Assembly: GCA_030374805.1 (NCBI GenBank)
Contig: JARGSG010000183.1
Location: 434,001-498,000, forward strand
Origin: Gracilaria gracilis
Lineage: Eukaryota > Rhodophyta > Florideophyceae > Gracilariales > Gracilariaceae
Length of the DNA stretch: 64,000 nucleotides
Direction of reading: 5' to 3'
Shown here: positions 16,693 to 27,000 of the stretch, in pieces
How the letters are laid out: each line of letters opens with the position of its first letter
How positions within the stretch are numbered: position 1 is the first letter of the stretch
The notes under the pieces: generated by a model
What the model was told of the DNA's origin: nothing
Databases searched by the model: none
Seen by the model: only the letters and a program-made list of their open reading frames with translations
Made by a program: the position numbers and the translations under genes

Positions 16693-17784
16693 ATGAATCG
16701 TCAGAATCAAGACAGAGGTAATGACTTTGAGCCTTCTGCTCAAGAGCAACATTCCGCAGTGCATAGACTTGCGAAATGCATAAGTAAGTGGGTAGCATAT
16801 GAAGATAACGATGGGCACACAATTTACGCATATCAAATTGTCTTAAATGCTGTCGAGTGCAGCTCCTTCCCCTCAGCCATCAACGAGGTCATGGGCTATC
16901 TAGAATCGTTTCCAATCAGTTTTGAGCATCTTCTTCGATCGCTTTATTCTCTGTCTCCCGGAACAGAAAACGAATGGCAGGAAATTGGGCAAACGCTGAC
17001 AGACTTCTACGACCCTCGCCCGTACCATAAGAAGGAAAGCACTTGGCGACTTGATAAGGAGGTGAAACCACTTGAAGTCGTATGCCGGAATGTGGAAAAT
17101 GACATTGAACGCCTGAAGAGTCAGCTCCGCGAGCAAAAGGAAATACTGGAGAAACTGAAGATGACGGGGAAGTGTAACGCACCGCTTGGGTACAGAAAGA
17201 TGTCAGAGAGGGCTGAGAAACCCACTGTCAAGGTAGTTGAAGAAGCTAAGCAAAGGAGCTTCACAAGAATATATCAACGTACAAGAGAGTTATGCAGGTA
17301 TGAGGACGAGACAACTCATTTTTATCACGCTTTTAAGCTTGTGGAATTGTTCTACGGGATTATCGAGCGAGACGTGGTGGCGTACACTTTATTCGAGCGA
17401 CAAAGAAAGGCAACCTATTTTGCTGAAAAGATCGAAGAACTGACAAGAATTTACGCGGAACCTTTGGAGGATATTCTTAAGTTCATCGACTCAACCGAAC
17501 TTATCACGCTCGTCCTAAGACAAGTTCATTTCTCAAATTCAACTCACAAGGTACTTTCTCTGGTTTGGCACAATCTGAAACAGAAACCCGTCAATCTCGA
17601 TTACGAACAGACCCAGGGAAGATTGACCCCTCTCTGCATGGGTAATTTAATGCTTGGACCTCATGTATACAAGTTAATGAGAGCTCGAAGAGTCATTGCG
17701 GATGATTTGCACTCTGTGTTGACAAGAAATGCACGATCGAAGAAGAATCTCTTGGAAAGTATGCAAAAGACTGGTGAGCGTTGA
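16693..17784 (+). CDS. uncharacterised 363-residue protein with central coiled coil
   Basis: No family recognised. The first in-frame ATG is 16693. The N-terminal 100 residues are helical and contain the run ECSSFPSAINEVMGYLESF. A clear coiled coil with heptad-like Leu/Ile/Glu spacing follows (CRNVENDIERLKSQLREQKE, about residues 129-160). The C-terminal 150 residues look like another all-helical fold, with many Leu/Ile and charged residues and no membrane segment or signal peptide. Base composition and codon use resemble neighbouring host genes, and the frame is clean over 1.1 kb, so it is very likely real. A role as a scaffold or complex subunit would be a guess. Confidence 0.7.
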   Translation: MNRQNQDRGNDFEPSAQEQHSAVHRLAKCISKWVAYEDNDGHTIYAYQIVLNAVECSSFPSAINEVMGYLESFPISFEHLLRSLYSLSPGTENEWQEIGQTLTDFYDPRPYHKKESTWRLDKEVKPLEVVCRNVENDIERLKSQLREQKEILEKLKMTGKCNAPLGYRKMSERAEKPTVKVVEEAKQRSFTRIYQRTRELCRYEDETTHFYHAFKLVELFYGIIERDVVAYTLFERQRKATYFAEKIEELTRIYAEPLEDILKFIDSTELITLVLRQVHFSNSTHKVLSLVWHNLKQKPVNLDYEQTQGRLTPLCMGNLMLGPHVYKLMRARRVIADDLHSVLTRNARSKKNLLESMQKTGER

Positions 17785-18714
17785 CGAGTAAAGAGTCGGT
17801 TTGAATATCTAAGTGAAATAGAGTTGAAGACATGCAACAAATTATGACAAAACTTCGACCCACTTGACAATTTCATTTCGGCGATGCTACAGATGCTTCA
17901 GATGCTTCTTGACTAGTTAAACTCTGTACTCGAAATTGGCCTTGGACAGTCGAAATGCTCTTCGAAAGCATTGTATTATGCCGTTTTTCTTTCACGCAAG
18001 AGTTGGTAAACGTTCTTGCACCAGGCGCAAGCTTCAGCTTTAGCAACATGGCTCAAGTGGCAACGGATTTTGCGTCGACGGACAGCAAGGAATACAAGGA
18101 CCCTCGAGTACTCTGTATCATAGTAAACTTCATACAAGGGTAGCGTTCTACACCTTGCGGTTGGCCAGTTTTGACAGAGGAAGGTTTTTTGCACAAAAGT
18201 TTCAGAAAAAGTTTAAATTTAATTGCCCTACGCTTTGAAGGGACGCTGTTCATCGTAGTACGAGCTTTTTATTGAATTAAATTAAATGACCGACAGAATC
18301 TTGCCTCCCATGATGTCGCAGGCCTTGGCAGCGTCATTTCATCACAGCAGGACTTTCAAAGTTTTGCGGGTTCAAAGGAACTCCATTTCGGCGTCAGCGA
18401 TCACGACATAGTTAGGAATTCAGGAACGCTTTGTCTTTCAATCAGCGGTTACCCATTACTCATTTAGTCAACGCAGTGAAGGCAGTTATTTCTCCTAATT
18501 GGGACAAATCACTACACTCGGGAAGTGATCGGAAGAGGCGTTGATTCATATATCTTCTTACCTCAGACGAGGAAGTGAGACGCTTGTTGTAGTATATACG
18601 AAGGTTAGCCCTCTTATCCCATAGTACGGTAAGATCTTCTCGAATTTCTCTTCTCTCTCACGATTGTGCTTTTTTTGTTTTACAGAGCTACTGAAAGCCA
18701 CGGAATAACTCGCG
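17785..18714. other. intergenic region, 930 bp
   Basis: No gene recognised. Near the right end a pyrimidine-rich gctttttttgttttacag (ending about 18685) looks like a splice acceptor, so the SAP-domain gene may have an intron in its 5' untranslated region; a donor was not identified with confidence. Confidence 0.4.
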
Positions 18715-19722
18715 ATGAAACTATCCAAACTACGCGTCGCCGAATTGCGGAAACATCTCAAGGCCCGAGGCCTTGATGATAAAGGGAATCGCCCTGCCCT
18801 CATCAAACGACTGCGCGAGGCGCTCGAAAATGAGCAGAATGCCAAAACTGTGGAAGACAAACCAGTTGATCCTTCAAATCAAGACGACGATGAGCCGACA
18901 ACCATAGACGAGAATCGCGCTGGTTCTACATCCCAAAAGCCTGCCCCGGAGGACAATGACGTGGCGAAAGGACGCCCGAAGACGGAGAGGACGTATAAGC
19001 GTAAGCTGCAGGACAGGGTTGAACCTGAAGGCCGTAGCCCAAAACGCCAATATACGGCAAACGGCAACGGCGGCAACGGTTCTTCAGCCACCCAATTTGT
19101 CCCAAAGAATTCCTCCCCACCCCGACGTCAATACCGATCAAAGAAAGTCGGGGAGGAGAATGCCGTCCACGAAAAGCCACAAGCCGATCGTATTCCGGTC
19201 CAAGAGCAAACGTCGAAAGCAGTTGAACGAAGTGAGGGGGTCTCTTCTAATGCACCCGAAGCTGGTAGAAACGGTGTGAAGAATCTTGACAAGGATTCAA
19301 CTGGAGCTGCGGATGCAAGTGGGCAAACCAAAAGGAGAGAGTCGCCCAGCAAGGATCCTGAACCGGCCGAACTCAAGTCCGCTGGTAGTATGCAGATTGC
19401 AGATGATGCATCTTCAGCTGAACGCATACGTCGCAGGAAGGAGCGATTCGGGATTGTCATTAAGGAGGCGGCAGGCGGCGATCCCACCGATGAAGAAGCT
19501 GTACGGAAGAGACGTGCACGCTTTGGGACCCTAGCCGTAATGAACAATTCGTCTAAGATTCCGCAATCTGCTCAGCAAGAACGCGATGAAGCTGCATTAC
19601 GTCGCCGAGCAGAAAAATTTGGGCTGAATGTCAGGGAGCGGGTCCCAGCTGACGCTACTTTGTCCAAGGACGAAGTGGAGAAACGACTTCGGCGTCAGAA
19701 GAGGTTTCAAAGCGTTTCCTGA
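18715..19722 (+). CDS. SAP-domain protein of the Tho1/SARNP (CIP29) family
   Basis: 335 residues. Residues 2-38 form a SAP domain (LSKLRVAELRKHLKARGL, then NRPALIKRLREAL) that binds DNA or chromatin-associated RNA. After a long disordered linker come three copies of the Tho1/SARNP signature: RRRKERFGIV, RKRRARFGTL and RRRAEKFGLN, with a fourth basic repeat RLRRQKRF at the end. Human SARNP has the same layout and nearly the same KKRKERFGIV string. The family couples transcription to mRNA export through the THO/TREX complex and the helicase UAP56/Sub2. At 335 residues it is longer than human SARNP (210), because of the linker. The ATG at 18715 begins directly at the SAP domain. A possible 5'UTR intron ends about 30 bp upstream. 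Confidence 0.85.
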   Translation: MKLSKLRVAELRKHLKARGLDDKGNRPALIKRLREALENEQNAKTVEDKPVDPSNQDDDEPTTIDENRAGSTSQKPAPEDNDVAKGRPKTERTYKRKLQDRVEPEGRSPKRQYTANGNGGNGSSATQFVPKNSSPPRRQYRSKKVGEENAVHEKPQADRIPVQEQTSKAVERSEGVSSNAPEAGRNGVKNLDKDSTGAADASGQTKRRESPSKDPEPAELKSAGSMQIADDASSAERIRRRKERFGIVIKEAAGGDPTDEEAVRKRRARFGTLAVMNNSSKIPQSAQQERDEAALRRRAEKFGLNVRERVPADATLSKDEVEKRLRRQKRFQSVS

Positions 19723-20086
19723 TTTGTTTGCCTTGATCCCGCTGCCCAATTTCTTATTCCGATTGAACCTATGCAAACTTGAATGCGATAAAAAAAATGT
19801 TCACGCCAGTGGAAGCAACACAATGAGATGAGAACCGATAGCATACGTAGTTGGTCAACATATGATATGGGTTTTCTTGATATATGTATTGATGTACTAC
19901 AACGGTAACGATCGTGCAGAAGTGGACGATGTAGTGTGTGGAGTAGTTCCATCCTGAGCGACACTAGTCGCTTTAGTAGATTTGGGATTTAAACAGATCA
20001 TCGAAACAGTGTGAGCTTGCTAGCGTACTAGGAGGCACAAAGCTAAACTTATCGAGCAATATGACTTTCGTTTATTGCGAAAATGA
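19723..20086. other. convergent 3' region of SARNP-like gene and eL13
   Basis: 364 bp between two convergent stop codons. No ORF or repeat of note; it should hold both polyadenylation sites. Confidence 0.4.
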
Positions 20087-20719
20087 TCACTTCTTCGCCT
20101 TCTCTGCTTCCTCAGCTGCCTTCTGAGCAGCCCTCTTCTTACGAAGCCCGTCGTACTTCTGGTTGGTACGCTCAATACGCAATGACCTGTACGCATATTT
20201 GGCCCTGTCGTCATTGGTGATCGGTCTAACTTCGACCGAAGAGCTCTTGGGCTGGATAGGCATGAGCTTGCCGGCAAGTTGAGCGGCAACAGCCAAATCT
20301 TCCTTGGTGGCCTCGCCAGCCTTCGGCTTGGCAGCGTTCTTCGGGAAGAGAATGAGCTTCGACTTGTATTCCTTAAGACGCTGCACATTCTCTTGCATCG
20401 AGTCCACGGAGCGGTTCTTGCGGCGCGGATCGACGGCAATTCCGATGGTCGGGGCAAACTTGAATGGAATACCAGCCTCCTTGAGTTCCTCGACAGAAAA
20501 GCCACGTCCTAGCCGAACACGCATATTGTACTTGTTGGTGGTACATGTCACGATCGGACGAAGGGGACCATCGATGGGGCGTGGAGCAAGCTTGGCGGCT
20601 TTGATAGTACGGGCTCTGCGGCGACGGCGCTTGCGCATGGGCTGGTCAAACCAGGTGCGCACGCGCGTATCCCATTCCTTGTGGAAATGGATATTCGGAA
20701 TGACATTATTGTGCTTCAT
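20087..20719 (-). CDS. RPL13: cytosolic large-subunit ribosomal protein eL13
   Basis: 210 residues, the normal length for eukaryotic eL13. It begins MKHNNVIPNIHFHKEWDTRV and carries the basic loop RKRRRRRARTIKAAKLAPRP, then the family strings VRLGRGFSVEELKEAGI and ARTIGIAVDPRRKNRS (here PTIGIAVDPRRKNRS), with an alanine/lysine-rich tail EEAEKAKK. It is part of the 60S subunit near the base of the L1/central region. The start context ccaccATGA is strong. It is divergent from the ADP/ATP carrier across 554 bp. No intron. Confidence 0.96.
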   Translation of the reverse strand: MKHNNVIPNIHFHKEWDTRVRTWFDQPMRKRRRRRARTIKAAKLAPRPIDGPLRPIVTCTTNKYNMRVRLGRGFSVEELKEAGIPFKFAPTIGIAVDPRRKNRSVDSMQENVQRLKEYKSKLILFPKNAAKPKAGEATKEDLAVAAQLAGKLMPIQPKSSSVEVRPITNDDRAKYAYRSLRIERTNQKYDGLRKKRAAQKAAEEAEKAKK

Positions 20720-21273
20720 GGTGGAGAGGCAAGAGCCGCTCTACAACGGCACAAAATGGAAGAAGGGGATGCACACGATGAGCTTATTCGATTGCGGGGA
20801 AGAAAGGCGGTGATGTAGATCAGCCCGACTATGGGACGAGGAATTGGTACGGGTGCGACGCCGGTCGGCGTCCGATCCGGGCGCACTCATCCGCACGCTG
20901 GACACTGGGCGTAGTGGATGCGTGTTCGCGTGTAAGCGCTGGCAGTGTAACCGTTCGCTGAAGACTCATGAGTCACGAGGGCACCCCGAAGGAGCACATC
21001 GTCCACAAAGCTGCCACGCAAAGCCAAAACGGTATTTACCGGAATGAGTGCTCAGATTTCTTCCGAAATTAATGATCGCGTGGGCCCGTTCTGTGCCAAC
21101 CATTTCAGTGTGGATTCGGCGTCGCCCATTCAATGCATTGACTTCGCCCGGCGACTCCCCCACCTCATAAGCCACGGTTCGCCAGCCGTCCGCCCCCCCC
21201 ACCGCCGCCTCTCTCCCGAAGCCGATCGCCCCTCTTCCGTCCTCCCCACACTCCGATCTCCGCGTCTTCCACA
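20720..21273. promoter_or_regulatory. divergent promoter of eL13 and the ADP/ATP carrier
   Basis: 554 bp between two highly expressed, divergent housekeeping genes. The half next to the carrier is C-rich (runs such as cgcccccccc near 21190), like the pyrimidine-rich leader of the USP gene. No TATA box is evident near either start. Confidence 0.45.
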
Positions 21274-22332
21274 ATGGTCGCGAACGTATGGCAAAGCGTC
21301 GGTCTCGGCGGCGCCCTTGCGTCGCCCGCCTTCACCATGATCGCCGAACGGCACAAGGCCGTCATGACCGCTGCTGACACTCCCAACTCTTCCGCCCCGA
21401 AGGTGCTGGCCGCCGCTCCGAAGGAGAAGGAGTTCAATGCCAAGAAGTTCCTTGCTGATCTTGCGGCTGGTGGAACTGCCGGTGGTATCTCTAAGACCAT
21501 TGTGGCTCCTATCGAACGAGTCAAGCTTCTGCTTCAGACTCAGGACGCGAATCCCCTTATCAAGTCCGGCGAGATCCAGAGATACACTGGCATTGTCAAT
21601 TGCTTCACTCGTGTCGCTCGTGAACAGGGGATCGGATCGTTCTGGAGGGGCAATCTTGCTAATGTCATTCGTTATTTCCCGACTCAGGCCTTTAACTTTG
21701 CTTTCAAGGATACTATCAAGAAGCAGTTCCCGAAGTACGATCCGAAAACACAGTTTGGCAAGTTTGCTATGGCCAATATTGCTGCCGGTGGCGCAGCTGG
21801 TGCATGCTCGCTTCTCATTGTCTATCCGCTAGATTTCGCAAGAACTCGTCTTGCGGCCGACGTCGGAAAGGGTTCTAACAGAGAGTTTACTGGCCTTGTA
21901 GATTGTCTACGAAAGGTTGCCGTCAGAGGAGGTCCGATGGCCCTCTACCAAGGATTTGGTGTCTCCGTCCAGGGTATCATTGTATACCGTGGTGCCTACT
22001 TCGGTCTTTATGATACTGCCAAGGGTCTTCTCTTTGAGGATGAGAAGAAGGCTAATGTTTTCGCCAAGTGGGCCGTCGCCCAGGCTGTGACCTCTGTATC
22101 CGGTATCATCTCGTATCCATTCGACACAGTCCGTCGTCGTCTTATGATGCAGTCCGGTGGCAAGGAAAAGATGTACAACGGTACTATCGATGCTTGGAGA
22201 AAGATCCTTACCAACGAGGGACCAAGAGCTTTCTTCAAGGGTTCTCTGTCCAACATCCTTCGCGGTGCCGGTGGTGCTCTCGTTCTCGTCATGTATGATG
22301 AACTGAAGAAGATTATCGACCAGCGAATGTAA
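21274..22332 (+). CDS. AAC: mitochondrial ADP/ATP carrier (adenine nucleotide translocator)
   Basis: 352 residues with three mitochondrial-carrier repeats. The P-x-[DE]-x-x-[KR] motifs are PIERVK (79-84), PLDFAR (185-190) and PFDTVR (282-287). The ADP/ATP-carrier signature RRRMMM appears as RRRLMM (287-292), a conservative change at one position. The repeats are preceded by about 55 extra residues, as in plant and algal carriers, whose extension is removed after import. The protein exchanges cytosolic ADP for matrix ATP across the inner membrane. The ATG at 21274 gives the full extension; an internal Met at residue 22 or 31 is possible but less likely. Intron-free. Confidence 0.95.
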   Translation: MVANVWQSVGLGGALASPAFTMIAERHKAVMTAADTPNSSAPKVLAAAPKEKEFNAKKFLADLAAGGTAGGISKTIVAPIERVKLLLQTQDANPLIKSGEIQRYTGIVNCFTRVAREQGIGSFWRGNLANVIRYFPTQAFNFAFKDTIKKQFPKYDPKTQFGKFAMANIAAGGAAGACSLLIVYPLDFARTRLAADVGKGSNREFTGLVDCLRKVAVRGGPMALYQGFGVSVQGIIVYRGAYFGLYDTAKGLLFEDEKKANVFAKWAVAQAVTSVSGIISYPFDTVRRRLMMQSGGKEKMYNGTIDAWRKILTNEGPRAFFKGSLSNILRGAGGALVLVMYDELKKIIDQRM

Positions 22333-24074
22333 GCGATCGGGCGCCTGGGATTCACAGTGCACAGGTAGCGTCAGAGGTTGAACGTTGATAATTGAGCCGT
22401 ATAATACAATAAACCAGACGCAATTTGTTTTGTCACAGAAGATTATGTGGTCCATTTACCATTCTACACATCTATCTACATGACAAACTGGTATGCTATG
22501 ACCTGTACCGAGGATACTTCTCATTTTACGGTGACTTACCATCAATGCTAGGACTCATGCGAAGGTATGAGGACGCATTCTATCAGATACTACACTTCAA
22601 TTCTACATGCCACTGTCGCTATTCTCTCTCTTTTGCGGACGCAGCGAGATCGTCGAGGTTTGACAAAAATGGAGATTGTGAATTTATGGCCCGAAAGTAC
22701 GTTAGTCTTTTCAGTGAGAGGGTTTCTTTAAACAGAAACACTCTGCAGTAAGTAGTAATTGAACTACCGTGCTCATAAAAGACAGAGACGAAAAGCGATA
22801 GACAGCGTGAGGTTCCTATAGATTTTATTGATGTTTCTAGAAGAATAGCGAAGAAACAGAGTGTGTAACTATTCTTGTTTTATGTCCCAGCTCATATGGA
22901 GAAGGCTCTATGACAAAGGGAAACGAAAGTTGCGCTACCACAGCTTTTCGTATGGCACACTCTCTCTTTGCATCCTCTGATCGCATTTGCTAGAGAAGAG
23001 AATTTTTTCGAAGTCACAATGGTTCACAGGGTACACGCCAAAACTCCACCCAGTCGCCAGCTACATGAATAAGAAAAATATTACGCTGTGGATGTGCGCT
23101 TCGAGTTAAGAAAGATTGTGAGCATGTGCTGCTACGGTGCCCGTTATCAAACGTGAGTCGACGACAGATCTTCTGCGGTCGAATACGCAGCCAAGAAAAG
23201 CTCCAAAAGCTCACCAAAAAAGATTCTGGCCTTCCTAAAGAGGGAGAAGTATCTGTAAGATGGATCTCCGTTGTGTTAGGAATTAGAACACATTATCCAA
23301 TTAAAGAAGAAGAAGAAGACAATGTGGAACATGTGTTTAAGAAGCCCAAAGCAACCAGGTCACAGAAGATTATGCCTACCTCTTCGCGAACGTCAATTGT
23401 TAGCTATTCTGAAATAACTAAGGAATAGCCTGAAAAAGTGTTGGCTCTTTCTCGTGTGAGAACGCTTCGTTGAGCAAAGCGTTCCGCATTTAGTCGTAAT
23501 TTAGTCTTCTGCACTCATACAGAGAGAAAGAGAAGAAGAGAGCGAGAGACCTGAGTATGGGAGTTCTTGGCATTCTTGAAGAGAAAGCTTCACGTGAAGC
23601 TTTACTGCAGTTAAGGAATGGAAAACTGCTATCCACAATAAAGAAGAAAGAAGAAAGAAGAAATGCCACTACCAAGTACACGCTAAGTGAAATCATTGGA
23701 TGTGTCCCGCTTGTCTTTTGCAAAGCTTTTTGCTGAAGAGCATGCTTAGCACAGAAGATACCGTACACCTGAAAAGAGATGGCTTATGTAGTGAGAAAGC
23801 TTCTTTGATAGACAACGTCCAATGCGAAGTAGAAATTAAGCTGGCATTCCCATAAAGCGGGATGAACAGAGAGTAGTTGGAAATCCAATCGAGATGTTTG
23901 ACAGACGGTCCAACATCAAGGTGTTTGCCAACCTCGATCAAGGATTTGATATCTGGCCCCAATAATGTCCAAGCTTAGCAGAATCAGATTTACCCCGCTT
24001 CTCTTCTATCGAAACAATGATTAAAGAAATGATGAAGGTAAACGTTCCTCAAAGCGTACATATACCACTGCACC
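22333..24074. other. intergenic region with a retrotransposon relic
   Basis: 1.7 kb between the carrier and the PRRC2-like gene. A LINE 3' relic at about 23080-23330 and a second AAG-rich tail (about 23640-23670) are described separately; no host gene was recognised. Confidence 0.5.
23080..23330 (+). pseudogene. 3' end relic of a non-LTR (LINE-type) retrotransposon
   Basis: The frame through 23085-23310 reads CGCALRVKKDCEHVLLRCP, a Cys-rich CxC...C-EH-L-CP knuckle found after the reverse transcriptase in many non-LTR elements, then a basic helix and RWISVVLGIRT. It ends in attaaagaagaagaagaagac, a simple AAG tail like those at 11050 and 23640. Nothing of the reverse transcriptase core is left upstream, so this is a 5'-truncated insertion. 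The orientation is plus. Confidence 0.6.
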
Positions 24075-27000
24075 CTAAGTCGGTTTAACAGCTCCATTCG
24101 AAGTCGTATGGAAGTTTCGATTCCCTTGTCCGTTCGCATCTGATCGTTGTGAGTAATTATTCCCGCGTCCTCTTCCATGAAACGATCCACGCCCGCGCCC
24201 TCGCCCACGCCCCCGACCGCGATATCCCCCACGTCCTCCTCTACGGGCCCCATGGCCTCTAGAACCCAGACTGTTTCCAAACGTCGACTTCTCGTGCTCT
24301 TTGCCCATGCGATTGCTGTTCAATTCATTGACTGTGTTAATGTTTGACGACGATGGGGACGACGCATTCGGTGTCACTTGAGATCCATTCGATCCTGCAC
24401 TCTCTTTCGCGGTACTTGTTTTGGTACGGTTGACCACATCCAAGTCCTTAACGGCACCAGTTTGCTCAGAGCTCCTTTTCTCATAGAACTCATTCTTAGA
24501 GTTTCGCGGCGGTTTCCGAAAAGCAATGCTACGTTCCTCAGAATTCGCCTCATTCGTCTTACCTACGTGGTGACCATCATCTCCACTTCTGTTTCCGGTT
24601 TGACCACCTTTCGCAGGGATATTGACAACATCCGCACCACGGGGCTTTGACGTCTGTGTCGTACTTCTGCGTTGATCTTCGGAACCCAAATCATTGGGAT
24701 TTCCATTTGCTCCAACGTATGTATCTCTTAAATCTGCAGAGTTCACAGTGTTAGAGGGCTTTCGATCTTCTTCTTCGCTCTTGGGCGTCTCTCTTCTTGA
24801 AAGACCTCCATGATGATGTTTCTTACCCCTTGGTGCTGATCTCCTGGGCTTACGGGGAACTATGGGAGTGTCCGGTGATTTCTTATTCGCCATTTTCCCT
24901 GCAGACCAGGGGCGCGTAGTAGACTTGTTTGACTGAATCTTGTCATCGGCGCTTTCGTGTGATGTTTCGCCTTCTGCGATTCTTGGAACATTCTGTTCCT
25001 TTCCGGCTTGCTTCGGAATTATAGCTTCCAACTGCGCTGTCGTCGTCACCTCAACAGTCTGATTTGAACTTGATGGTCTCACAGCTAAATGAGATTCACC
25101 TGATGCTAAGGAATGACTTCCTACTTGTGGCAGAGTCCTAGACGTTTGATCAAAACTATCGACATGTGGCTTTGCCACTTTGAGCGCGTCTTTGTCAACA
25201 GACCCACTTCCTGCTAGTAAGTCTTCATTGGAGTTTTGTCTGGCCTTTTCAGCGCTACCCGCAAATCCCCGTTTGGGCTTCCTCGTATTTCGATGTGGCT
25301 TTCGAGAACGTGTTTTCACAGGGTGCCCATGCTTATCCATAGGGCCTTGATTTGAGGTCGCACTTCTGATAGCAATGCTGTCCGCGACTTCGGCTTTTTC
25401 TTCCCTGTCATAATTATCTGATTGATCCGCCGGTGGAACAATTTCACGGTAGGTAGGATCCCGATTCTCTCTAGTGACATCCCCACCCATAGCCCTGGTA
25501 GAGGCTTTCCACCATTGCGAAGGTACATGCTCGGCTTGCCTCTCAGACGGCTGCCACTGCTTGTTTTCGGACCACGCATTCGAAACGTTTCCATACGATG
25601 ATGAGGACCCAGCAGGGGGGCAAGCGCTCAAAACAGGTACAACTGGAACCGAAGGAAGAAGCGGGGCGCCCACGAGCGGAAACGCCGCTGGTTGGTTCAG
25701 GAAAGCACGGGTAATCTCGTCAAATGAAGGGGGTGATGTTCTACTACCCTCCGCCCATGCCCTTGATTCCTCACCATCATCTTGTTCAACCCCTTCTCGA
25801 GTTCTTTCACCAGTATTTCCTCGAGGAAGTTTCGCATTGACATCTGCAAGACTGGGTCTCTTATCAACATTCATGGCAACTTCATCTGACCTGCTTGAAT
25901 ACTCTCGGCGGCTCCGACGGCTGAACTCGGATTTCCCTCCGCGCCCACGACGTGGTGCTGATCTGTTGCGTTCTACCTCTGATCTTATATTGTGGCTCGA
26001 GTCATGAAGCGTGCGTGCAATGTTACCATTTTGTGAAAGAACATACCCTTGACCTTCCTTCCCAGGGTCCCTTCGGGTATTCGGCTTCATTAACACCTTT
26101 ACATTCCCTCCCAAAGTGGGAGGAATTGTGACAGAGTCTTCCTTGTAACAATTGGACGTTGCCAAACGATTCACAGTTGAATGAGCGAAAGATTGATCAA
26201 CTCTGTTATTTGAACTTTCATGTGGCAGTGATCCTTTGACTGGTATCAGCGTCATATCCGATTCCGCAAGTGAATGCTCAGACTGAGTGGAACCTTGAAC
26301 GTGAGAACCGGTTGCCAGCATCTCTACGGCTTTCGGTGAGCTTGAAGATGAAACGTGCAAACCTAGAGATTCCCCGGACTGTTGCGCTGAACGATTTCCG
26401 GTCCTCAATGCCTTCGCCGCATGCTGTGCCGCCTCCGCTCGTACCTGTGCGGTAACTGGAGAAATCACGTTCTGTTGCATTTTCGCATCGCTTATTATTG
26501 GTGCCCAGGGAGCAGGGCGTAACGGAGCCGGGGCCGCTCGCCGCTGCGGGGCTTGTCTCGGCGTTTCTTCCTGAAAAGGGAAGGACTGCGTTGGCTTCGA
26601 AACCGAAGGAGTTGCAGTCGTCGTAATGTCTTCGTCTTTTCCATCTATATGCGGATCAACATCCTTATCTCTTAGTGATACGTTCTGAGGGTTCAAAGCA
26701 GTATTCAAGGAAGTTGTTGTCGAGTTCGCAGGGGCCTTTTCTTGTTTACGACTGTTCGAGACCTCGAGATTCGCAGAAGATGTAGAGTTTACCATGTCAT
26801 CCAAAGATTCTCGCTTCGTCGAATCCCGTTTGATACGTGAACCTTGAGATGAACTTGGACCAGGTCTTCTAGAGTAAACTCGTCTGCCCCGTCGTCGATC
26901 GCCATATACTGCTCTATTAATGATTTGTTCGATAACAAAACGAACAGCATCTCTCGTCTCCGTCTTCTTTCGCCTTCTATCTAGCCACTCTTCGCGAGTT